From contig CM063248.1 of the NCBI GenBank assembly GCA_032158295.1, positions 13,964,657 to 14,028,656 of the forward strand: a stretch of 64,000 nt of DNA. Direction: 5' to 3'. Position numbers and translations under genes: made by a program. The notes under the pieces were generated by a model, which was given only the letters and a program-made list of their open reading frames with translations, was not told the DNA's origin and did not search any database. Origin of the DNA: Pycnopodia helianthoides (lineage: Eukaryota > Echinodermata > Asteroidea > Forcipulatida > Asteriidae). Below are positions 12,801-24,800 of the stretch, piece after piece (the stretch's first letter is position 1; each line of letters starts with the position of its first letter).

Positions 12801-15800
12801 ACCAATACAAATCATGCATGACACCGAGCGTTTTGTAGTGGCTAAAGATGACTGATGACATGTATGCTCACGTACAACTATCAATCAAGACAAACTGGTA
12901 TTCTTGTTTACCATGTTTCTACTAAGTGCTGAAAGTGTGATAGAAACAGTTATAGCATTGATCAAAGATTTGGCCAGCAAGGGCTACATTTAAGCCTGCA
13001 ATCCCAATGTGATTTATATTCTTGACAAAGGGAAAACACACACACACAGGCAACCAGGTGTTGAGAATAGGAATAATGGAACTTGATCGACCGTTCACAA
13101 TGTCATATAGTTTTTTCTCTTTACCACTTGGCTGGTAATGCCAGCAAATGGAGTAGATTAAGCCTGGAGCTTCCTGAGCATGCTGCATTTGATTTATGTA
13201 AGATCTGAAATAGCCTGTAAAAGAGGGTTGGTGGTAAATCTTAATGAACTGGAACAAATTTTCACGGTATTGTGCTAAATTATTTTTCTGATTACTGTGA
13301 CAGTACTAGAAGTAACAGCCTGTACAGTGGGAACCTATATTAGCAGGGTTCTGCCAAAGTGGTTGGTGCCGGAAAACCCAACCGGCACGCAGGTTTCCCC
13401 GTCAACCACCACTGGCACAATTTTCTCTGTTTCAACCACCACACATTTTCTAAATTGTTTAATTCCCCTAAACTTGCAATTTCCTTTCAAAGGTTTTCAA
13501 CGAAATGTAAAATTGGGTAATTACCAGTAAAAATGGTATTCAAAGCCATTCATTTTGAGTACTTCTTTGGTTTGAGTCTATTTGTATGATCTACCGTGTA
13601 ACTGATCCATCTCAAAATGGTTTCCAGGGAAACATTTTTTCCTAATGAAATCCTGGGCAGAACCCTGTATTAGTGTTACTGATTAGCCAAGATTTAGAAC
13701 TAACAAGCAGGGCCCATGGCGCTACTTACCACAGACTTCTGTGCAATTACAAGAGATAAATAAAGTATTTTCTACAATTATCACTTCACACCGTTCAAGA
13801 ATGAACATAATGGTGTAAAATGACCCTGAAACAAACAAAATATGAGCTGCAAGACTTCCAAGTAAAAGCATTCATTGTACTTGTCCTAATTTATATTAAC
13901 TCTGTACAGTGCACATGGTACAGTTAAGAACAATTTGACCCCAACCAGAATATTGTTTACCCACATTGGCATGATGTACAAAAACAGTTTGAGTTTGAAG
14001 GAAAAATATTATAGCTGACTAAATGTTTTTGAAACTGGCAATGGAAAAGCAACTTTTTAGAACAAAAAAATGAACATATCTAAAATTATGTTCTTTGTCC
14101 CTGCCTTTAAACTAGGTAAAGATAACAAGGGGAAACTTACCCCACAACCACCTGTTGATGTTTCAAAGTTTCTTCCAACTGATTGACTTTCTGTAAAAGA
14201 AGAGCCTTTACTGTAGCTTCCTCTTTGGTAGCAACCATGATACGTGTTGCACTCTGTCGCCATAACTCTATCTCACGCTTTAGCTCTGCAAATATTTATG
14301 GATCCATCCAGTTAATTTGATTTCTTTTAGGTTTCTTTCAAATTATGTTTGCAAAACAAATTCAAAATTAGGTGGCATTATCCTGATCAGTATCTTTTGT
14401 GAAAGTGGTAGTGCCTTAACATTTATTAAATAATTAGACCATTTGTCCTCCATCTCACCACAAGAAATAAAACAAATAAAGAATACAAAATTATTTGTTG
14501 TTTACATTAGTCAGTTGTCATTATCAGCATGATTTACTGATCAAGTAAAAGACAATTTAAAATGAATGTCAGAGCAGGTCAAGTTATTTTCTCAATAGGC
14601 CTAAACTTAATCAATTTAAGAAACTTGGGATTGAACGAAGAAAAACTGACAAGATCGGGTAGGATTTGAACCTGCGACCTCCGGGCTAATGTGCCGGCTC
14701 TCTACTAACTGAGCTATCTAGAGTGCTGGCACGTTAATCCGGAGGTTGTTGGTTCAAATCCTGCTCCAGTAAATTTTTCTTTGTTCAACCCAAATTACTT
14801 AAAATTTACCAAATCGGTTTCCCTTGTGGTAATTATTACTAAATAATCAATTTAAGGCAAAGAAAATTTTGCACAGAAGGTTTTTCAAGTTGATAAAGTT
14901 AATGAAATTGTGAATTTTGATCATTGAGAGAATTAAGTCGACAGCTCTGCAAGTTTGTTGTATGACAACAAAACTGACTCTTGCAAACCTCTTAGCTCAG
15001 GAGGATCCTTGGCAGTCAAGTTGATATTTCTGTACTGTATTCTGAGGAGCAGGAAACCAGCTAACATGCAGAACAATATGCCAATTATCATGTGTAATGT
15101 AAACTCTGCAAAGTCGATACCCTGTGTGTAGAATACAGATTATAAAAGTCAGGAAGTTTCTATGATGAATTGTTTTATCATCCACTCAAACATCCTCATG
15201 TTTATTCTAAATTTTTGAAAGAAATAAAATGCTTGAATGCCTGCGTGGTAATTTCTAAATTATATTTTCCTTCCAATTTATGATAATTCATGATGCCTTG
15301 CTCGAAAGAATGAATTGACAAAATTAATTTATACACTTGATTAAATATAAGTCATCATTTGTACAGCTTTTTCCCATAAGAAATATACACTACTTTCTTG
15401 ATTTAATATTACAACTTTTGTTCAAACAAAAGATCAACGATCAACGATGAAGTTTTTGTTTTCTCTTTTTGATGGACCACGTGCAAAATGGTAAATTTTG
15501 CCAATTTCCATTTCAGACAATGGACGACAAGTTTTGAACCAGATATGAACACACCCCCCCCCACGCATGGGACGCAGATGCGCTATATTTTTCTGTATTC
15601 CACGATTTTATCTTTTAGCTACCAATCAAAACTAAAGTTTCAGTCTTGTGTGAGTGCCAGGCATGTGTACGTTCAAAGAGCAGTAATACATACCATTGTT
15701 TATGGATCTATAACATGTTGTAGAGACATGGTAAAAAGTATTAAAACACACCTGATGGAGCGGGCACTTATTTGCGTAATGCAATTAATAAATACCGGTA

Positions 15801-18800
15801 CTCAATATAAAATCTTTTAGTATGCACAACTGTTGAGCGTTGCATACAATTTAACCCTTTGAGAAACGGAACATCTAAAATTTACAAAACAAAAAACTTG
15901 GTTTTACAGATACTACATTATTAGGCTTTCTAACAAAAGGTGCATTTATGGATTGGAAAAAAAGAGCAGTGGCAGCCATTTAAAACCTTGCAGGGTTGTG
16001 GCCGGATGATAAAGGACCAAGTCGTAGGCCGTGGCCGGATGATAAAGGACCAAGTCGGAGGCAGTGGCCGGGTGATAAAGACCAAGGCTTGGTCCTTTAT
16101 CACCCGGCCATGACCCTCGTTTCAGACCTCATAGACACTCTTTTACTTTCTTATCGGAATGTAAGCCTTCATGACAAGTAAAAACCTTGTAAGTAAGATG
16201 TTGTGATGTCTAAATACACTTTTTGTGATCCCCTTCTTGTGATGAACCTTGCATGTAATGCATATTTGCATTCTCTTTATGGCCACTCTACATCAAATGA
16301 TTCATATACTATACATTTCTATCATCTACCTTCATAAATACAAATACCTCTCTTTCTCAAACCAAATTGAACAGTGGTCAAAATAAATTTTTATGACATG
16401 CATTAGGCTATTATCCATCGGAAAAATTGAGTTTTGTGGAGGAATTTTCCGCTTTTTCAACAAGGTGATTGTTATTTTAGCTGTCCATTCAATGAAATTT
16501 AAGAGAGGAATGACTCCTTGTAATCTTCTCTCAGTCTTCCAGTTTTGTTTGGGGAAAAAAAGCCTGGGTAAAAAACTAGTGTAAGGGATGTGTATAAACC
16601 CTTTGTAATAATAACCTTATAGCACTGCTTCATTTTTGCATACTTTTTATATTGACATTCCCACTTACCTACAGTCATGACAGTATGTAATTTACATCCT
16701 AATATCATCCCCTAGTTAAGCACATACTCCTTTCCACTGTAGAACTTTAAGTGTATTATTCATGAAACGGCAGTAAGATCAAACTAAATGTATCTTTCTT
16801 TCATGCAACAGCAGCAGGGTCAAACTAGGTCAAACAAACTTTATACATGTACATGTACTTCTTCAGCATTAATCCAAGTTGAAACAAAAGAGTGATTTGC
16901 ATAAAGTGCTGTTTCAAACATGTAGTTCATGAATACTATGGTTATTAATTTAGGGCAATCAGACTTTGGTTTAATTACTCATTTCTTTTAAATATTGAAT
17001 AACACATTCTTGTTGATGGTTTAACATGTCAAAGAAGCTTTAATTAATTATTAGGAAAGTAAGTAAGATGTCACAATCTACATGTTTACTTCTACTTGGA
17101 TTTGCCTAGTAACAGCGGGTTCAAGGCCACTGCCTGCCCTGACTTCACAGGTGCAGGTTCGTCACTCATACATAGAATAAATCTCCATAATCTGAGAGCT
17201 GTGCCTAAAGAGAAGTCTCCATAGCTGTCATTTGGACCTGTGTGCCATCCCCTCTCTCAAGGCCTTCATCGGAACACCCCCCTATCCCCCACATCTCACA
17301 ATGGCGTAGTCGGCAGGATTGATGGATTGGAAAAAGTGACGTCTCTCCTTGAGTATAATCTTTGTTATTTTTAAAGAATAGTGATTGATTATTACGTCGA
17401 TTGAAGCATTCATCTAATAGAGACAATTTTGTTCTAGTGATTTTCTATATTCGGTTAATATTGGTGAATTTCCTTGAGTACATTTTGGAGTGTGGAGATA
17501 TTCTTAAAATTGTTTCAGTGGTTAGACAGACAGAAAGTTTGACCGAATCCATAATTGTTTCTTTGTTGTTAAAGTTTTAACAAAGGGAGTATAAAGACAG
17601 TTCACTCCAGTCTGTATTGATGTATTCAACCAGGGCTAACAGATAGCTGTATTGCGATTCTCTTTTACATAAAACAAAATTTGACTGCGGTGTATTTTTC
17701 ATTGCACAGTTGATATTGGATAGTGTGTATTTTATTATCGTCATATTAAAGGATATAAATTTAAGTCATTGGTAGATTGTTAAAGAGTCAGTTGGCATAT
17801 ATGTTGATAGTCCCTTGTGTAATAAAAGAAGGACTGTATTGTTGTGTTGATTGGCCAATGTTGATATTGCAGGTATTGATTTAGTAAATTTCATACTCGT
17901 TTAACATAAACAAAACAAAACAATTTCAGAAATTTGATTAGCGTTTGCTACATAGATTGATTTTCCAAACATGAGTAAATACATTAAAGTTGTAAGTAAT
18001 GAAGGCACACACTGCTTTCCCCTGAGGGAAGAGGACGGACCACTGGTGCTGTCCGTGTTACAGACCAGACATCCAGATGGACAGGGTCTGTGGTTTATTG
18101 AGGATGACTGCAAGGTAGTCGTACCAGCACTTGACGCCATCATCAATCCTCCACCAGATGGCTGGGGTAACAGGACCTACAAAGTACTGGTCCCTGATGG
18201 TCACAAAGGTGGTAGAGTTGACATCCAGGACAAACTACTAGACCTCCTGTCCAAGCCCAAAACCCAGCTTGTCATGGCACCGGAGAGGAAAATTTCAACG
18301 TTTGATGGCAAGCCAGGGGAAGTGAATGAGTTCATCTCAAGTGTAAAAGATGCCTTTCAGCGCTATGCCATCCCAGAGGGTCACCGTACGTCATTCCTTA
18401 AAGATTATCTTCGTGGTATGCCAAAGACAGAGGTGAAGGCTCTCATTGATGAAGGACGTACAGTGAAGGAAGTACTGGCATTCTTAAAAGACTCATATGG
18501 CGACAAACTTGCAGTGGGAGAGCTTCAACGTCTTTTCTTGGAGCGAAAGCAGCGTCAGGGTGAGGGGTGCAGAGACTTCGCTGTAGACCTCGAGAAGCGT
18601 TTTCTGCGACTCACTAGACGAGATGCGAAGCTATACTCGTCTCCAAACACAGCCTTGGTGGAGCAACTGATTGAAGGTCTCAATGACACCTACATGAGAA
18701 ACACCTGTCGAGATCTATATGAACGAGGCTCAGTATCTTCCTTCAGAGACTTGCGGGAATACATCATTAAACGAGAGGGACAGGAAGAAGCAAGGAGCAA

Positions 18801-21800
18801 AGCTGTTGGTACTGGCCCCGCCCTTCAAGCGGCAATGCAGGTGGGAAAAGAGCCTTTGAGCAACACTGAACTGCTTGGAGCGTTTAAGGACCTGGCAGAC
18901 AGAATGGTAAAGGCCGTTCAAGAGGCCGTAGTGCCACCAGCCTACCCAGCATCAAGCCCCCCACCATCGGTTGGATTGACCCACCCTCCCCAATCCCATA
19001 CCCCGGACAACTACTCAAGCCCAAGGTTCAGCCAGATAGGACGCCGAGGTCCATGTTACTCCTGTGGCTATACTGGACATTTTGCCAGAGAATGTCCCTA
19101 CAGAGAAGCAAACAATGGCAGATATCAACCGAGGGGGCGAGGATTCCTGTCAGAAGCTACTGGACCAAGCTATCGGCAGAGGCAGGAAAGGAACATCCCT
19201 AATTACCCACCACGGCAAGAACGGAGCATCCCTAATTACCCACCACGTCAGGAAAGGGACACCCCTAATTACCCACCGAGGGAGGAAACCCAGTCCAGCT
19301 GAAAGGCCTACTCTCAACAAAGACACTCTTGCCATGCTTCGAAACTGGGGACGACTCTCCATCAGGGACGGGTTGTTGTATCGTAAAGTTGTTTCACCAC
19401 AGAGTCAACAAGAAATTTTTCAGCTGGTGATCCCGGTTACAATGCAAGAGGAGATTATGGAGAAATTCCACGACAATGCTGGCCACTTTGGTCCAAAACG
19501 CACCTGGCGTATCATATGGAATCAGTTCTATTGGCACAACATGGAAGATTTTGTGAAGGACTGGTGTACTAAATGTAAACGCTGTGCTGTCAGTAAACCC
19601 CCAGTGCATCAGACAAGACCACCTTTCTCCGCCTTGAAAGCATCGGCACCCATGGAAACATTGGCGATGGACTTTACTGTTCTTGAGTCGTCCAAAGATG
19701 GTCTAGAGAATGTCCTGGTGGTGACGGATGTATTTACAAAATATGCATGGGCTATTCCAACTAAGGATCAGCGAGCAATCACCGTCGCCAAATGTTTGGT
19801 TAAGCACATCTTCCTACCATATGGGTGCCCCCTGCGTCTTCATTCCGACTGTGGTAGAAACTTCGAGTCACAATTAATCAGAGAGCTTTGTGACATGTAT
19901 GGTGTGAGGAAGAGTCGAACCACCCCATATCACCCAGCCGGGAATGGCCAATGCGAGCGGTTTAACCGCACCCTGCACAACATGCTAGCATCACTTCCAG
20001 AATCCAAGAAGAAACGATGGACAGACTATCTATCTCCACTAGTATTTGCTTATAACAATACTCAACACTCAACAACTGGTATTGATCCCTTCTTCTTGAT
20101 GTTTGGAAGAAACGGCCGATTTCCACAGAGTTTGGACATAGGCGGGGAAGCACCAACGGGAAGGGCCATGAATCCGCAGTCGTATGTCATCCAACACCAG
20201 AAGACACTCAAAGTAGCCAGGAAGGTAGCACTCAGGAAATCAGAGCTTGCAACAGCAGGACGCCAAGCTCGCCAGGCACAAAAGGTTTTTGAGAAGCCTT
20301 TGGGAATTGGTCACTATGTCCTTATTCGACGCCATGCAAAGCAGGGAAGATGTAAGCTGCAAGATCATTGGGAGGAAGAGCCTTTTATGGTGACAAAGCA
20401 GCCGTATGAGAATCAACCAGTGTACGTGGTCCGCAACAGGCTTGGTGTTGAGAAAGTTGTGCATCGCTCAAACATGAAACACTGTCCTTGGCTTCAGGAT
20501 GACCAGCCAGAAAAGTCTTCTTCTGACACATCTACCGGTGACGAATCTGAGTCTTCATCAGTACCCAGGGCCTACATGTTGAGAGAACACCCGCCACTAG
20601 CGACAGATGCTAGTCACAAGGAACCTGAATGTAGCCCACCGCATGGCGTCATCATAGAGGTGAAAGAGAATAGGAAGAGTTCAGAAACTTCTGACAGCCC
20701 CATGGGTTACGAACAGTCTCCTTCGAAGTCTCATTCAACTTCTCCTTCAATGCGTAGATACCCTGTTCGGTCAACCCGTGGAAAGCCACCATCTCGGTTT
20801 GATTCCTAACTTTGCATTTAACTTTGTATTTTCATTGATGTTTATAAACAGATAAGCTTTGTTATTGATGTTGTAGTTTCAAAAAAAAAGAAAAAAAAAA
20901 AAAGAAAAAAAGGACACTCAAAGGTTTACATGTGTTTCATGCATTAGTTTTATTGAGAATCCCCAGTCATCGAGGACGATGACTTCTAGGCGGGGAAGAG
21001 TTGTAAGGGATGTGTATAAACCCTTTGTAATAATAACCTTATAGCACTGCTTCATTTTTGCATACTTTTTATATTGACATTCCCACTTACCTACAGTCAT
21101 GACAGTATGTAATTTACATCCTAATATCATCCCCTAGTTAAGCACATACTCCTTTCCACTGTAGAACTTTAAGTGTATTATTCATGAAACGGCAGTAAGA
21201 TCAAACTAAATGTATCTTTCTTTCATGCAACAGCAGCAGGGTCAAACTAGGTCAAACAAACTTTATACATGTACATGTACTTCTTCAGCATTAATCCAAG
21301 TTGAAACAAAAGAGTGATTTGCATAAAGTGCTGTTTCAAACATGTAGTTCATGAATACTATGGTTATTAATTTAGGGCAATCAGACTTTGGTTTAATTAC
21401 TCATTTCTTTTAAATATTGAATAACACATTCTTGTTGATGGTTTAACATGTCAAAGAAGCTTTAATTAATTATTAGGAAAGTAAGTAAGATGTCACAATC
21501 TACATGTTTACTTCTACTTGGATTTGCCTAGTAACAGCGGGTTCAAGGCCACTGCCTGCCCTGACTTCACAGGTGCAGGTTCGTCACTCATACATAGAAT
21601 AAATCTCCATAATCTGAGAGCTGTGCCTAAAGAGAAGTCTCCATAGCTGTCATTTGGACCTGTGTGCCATCCCCTCTCTCAAGGCCTTCATCGGAACACC
21701 CCCCTATCCCCCACATCTCACACTAGTAAGAATAAATTTTAACAAAATAAAACTTATTGACAGTGACCAGTGATGAGCTGTTCATGAGTAGAGAAAGCTG

Positions 21801-24800
21801 GGTTGTTATACTGAGAAAGAAGGACTCCTATAAACTTACAGCCTTCTGGATTCCTTTATTAGAGACAATAATAACATTGGGTGGATCTCCAATAGCTGTA
21901 GCGGTTCCACCAATGTTAGAGAACATTACCTCTGCAATCAGAACATACTTTGGATCAATCTCCAGCACTTCACATAATCTACAGATCACAAACAAAAACA
22001 AATAATTGACTTCTCAAATTTGGCATTCTCTTACAACCAGGGCCCAATTTCATGGCTCTGCTGACCATCATTAGTACGGCCCACAAAGCTAGGTGCTTTT
22101 ACAGGGTGCGGTAAGCGCAGAATTTAACAGTAAGCAGAGCCATGATATTAAACCCTGGTAATTATTTTAAACCATCATCAAAAATATTTATGGCACAATT
22201 TTAACTTAATTACTAAAAGAATCCAAGTAATGTTCTACTTTAGTCCACAATGAATTTGATTGATTTCACCCTATATACCCCATCAAGATCTAGGTCTGAA
22301 GATTAAGATAATGAATCAAAGACTTTATGTTGTTATGCCAGTCTATCAAAAGACATTGTGAAGACAGAACAAATTTACTGAAAGGCAGAAATTATCATGT
22401 CAAAATAAACCACTCCTTTTCCCGCGAAATTTCATATATATCTGAAGAAGAACAAAATCATCCGTAATTTTACTTTTATGTCACAATTTCAAAGCAAACT
22501 TAGCTGTTCAGTTCAAGTATTGGGCTGTATTCAAATTGGCAGCTACGGCTACAGCTACGACTGTTGCTAAGGATGTTGCTAAGGACACCCTATACATCCA
22601 GCTGTAGCTACCAATTTGGACACAACCTTTTATACAAAATGTTAAAAAGTCTGATTGTGATTCTAGATGTACCTGATAGTGACAGGAGTCAGAAGCAAGA
22701 TGGTGGTTACATTATCCAAGACAGATGAGACAACCCCAGAGAAAAGACAGAGGATGGTGATAAGGGTCCATACCTTCCCCTTGGCCATCTTGTAGGCTTT
22801 CAGTGCACAGAAATCAAAGAAACCAGTCTCAGAAAATATTGCTACAATCGTCATCTGTTCAGAATACAAACCAGATACATGCTTATACTTAAACACTCTT
22901 GAAAATATGCACATAATCAAAGAACTTATTATCCTGAAACAAAAACCAACAAAGAAATGAAAACAAAAAAACGATACAAATGGATGCAGTCCTTATTGTC
23001 ACTTGCAATAACAATATATATTGCATGTAGTTTTGTCATACAAAATCATTGTGTACTTATTTCTTGAGCCAATTCTAATTTTGCATACATAAAAGTCTTA
23101 GAAATATTTTTGTGTGTGAATCTTTTAATTTGTTTTACCATTGTTAATAATATTTTAGGGTGTAATTTACTTCCACCTTTTATTGAATCTAACTCAGTAA
23201 ATGTAAGTTTGTGGCTTGTGGATTAGGCCTACATTATTTTCATGACCTCCTTGCTACCCTTTGCCTCTCACTCTGGACAGTTGTAAATGCCGCTACAAGA
23301 AATTGAGTTTTAATGTGTAGGTTCTTTTGTTACTCAGTGTGTATGAGTCTAGATTCAACTTCCTATTTTGTTTAGATTTTGATTTCTATATTCCTCTTCT
23401 CTGGTTACTGGCTGGCCCAGATTTATTGTTTTGAATTGTCCATGGTTTAATGTGTCCTCTATATTGCCCCTTCTGTGTTCATAACATTCTGATTTAAACA
23501 ATGTCTTTATTAGGTGTTCGGGCATTCCGCCCGAAAACCTATTGTTACTGTTCTGTTTTTTTTTTTTTTCCACTTTATCTGAGATCCTTCTCTCGCAATT
23601 TTCGCAAAAAGTATAACTCCTAGAGACTTGAAACTTATCATGCACTTAGACCTTAGTGTATAGACGAAACCGCAACTTTTTCGGGGCGATGACGTCATCG
23701 ACGACGTCATAACATCCAAAATAAAAAATAATGAGAAAAACTGTAAATCGTCATATCTAGAGAACCATAAATGATAAATACATGATCTTTGCTTCATATG
23801 AAAGTTCAACATTTTGTTTACAACTCTTACACAGAATGTGACCCCATGTGACCTTTACTTCCGGTCAAAAACGGACGTTTAAGGGTTTTTTGGCGGAAAC
23901 GTTGTATCTTATGAACCAAATATGGTACACCTTTAATCATTATATCATCTGAAGGCCCTTGAACAGTTCTACAAATCTTTCATTAGGTACGACCCCATGT
24001 GACCTTTACTTCCGCTCAAAACCGGAAGTTGAATTTTCTTACATAAAGAAAACTCGTCATATCTCATGAACCATAAACGTTTTAGACTTAAAACTTCACA
24101 AATACTTAGACCTTTGTGTTTAAATATGTATGTGTGAAATTCGGTTTGATGATGTCATCGATGACGTCATAACAATAAATCACTGTTTAATATTTAGAAA
24201 AATCATAATTGGAGAATCACAAATGCTACATGTAAGATATTTGCACAATAAAAAATCTCTTGCCAGATTATGCAAATCACATACACAATGTGACACCATA
24301 TGACCTTTGCTTCCGGTTGAAACCGGAAGTTCAAAATTCAGATTTCAAACGTTCATTTCTCATAAACCAAGAAGGGTATTGTCTTGAAACTTACTATGTA
24401 TATAGATTGTAGTATGTATATGACACCCAAATTGTTTTGGTGCGTTGACGTCATCGATGACGTCATAACAATTAATCAACGTTTAATATTAAAAACAATC
24501 ATAATCGGAGAACCATAAATGCTACATGTAAGGTACTTGCACCATAAAAAAGCTCCGGCCGAATTGTACAAATCACATTCAAAGGGTGACCCCATACGAC
24601 CTGAGATATATTTCTAAGTGAAATTGGCCATTAAAATATCAAAATCTCGATCCAATACCTTACGTGGCATGTGGCATACTACTCACGACTGATTCCAGTG
24701 CAACGGAGTGGAAGCTAGCCTTATGTCAAGACGCTTGTTGCCTGACATTTAATAGCTATGTTAAATGTCGTCCCCATTTCATTCAAACACAATCTGACAT

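Larger units (their letters stand above)
16580..21722 (+). mobile_element. LTR retrotransposon (Ty3/gypsy-type), polymerase-less deletion derivative
   Basis: A 5.1-kb element bounded by 721-bp direct LTRs at 16580-17300 and 21002-21722, with TG…CA ends and a CTAG duplication on both sides (16576-16579 and 21723-21726). A tRNA-Ser primer site follows the 5' LTR and a purine tract precedes the 3' LTR. Gag and integrase frames are open, but protease, reverse transcriptase and RNase H are absent. No envelope gene is seen. It lies in OCA2 intron 9, antisense to that gene. LTRs look identical by eye, so insertion was recent and must have used polymerase supplied by another copy, unless the deletion came afterwards. 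Confidence 0.95.

Noticed and set aside
12922..13257. 111-codon minus-strand open frame in OCA2 intron 11
   Set aside because: No recognisable domain, composition like translated intron, no splice or start context; probably chance.
14640..14800. Functional tRNA gene
   Set aside because: A and B boxes are present but the acceptor stem does not close, and the shared TTTTTCTTTGTTCAACCC tail marks a SINE.
15488..15820. 110-codon plus-strand frame in OCA2 intron 9
   Set aside because: Low-complexity, no domain, no exon context.
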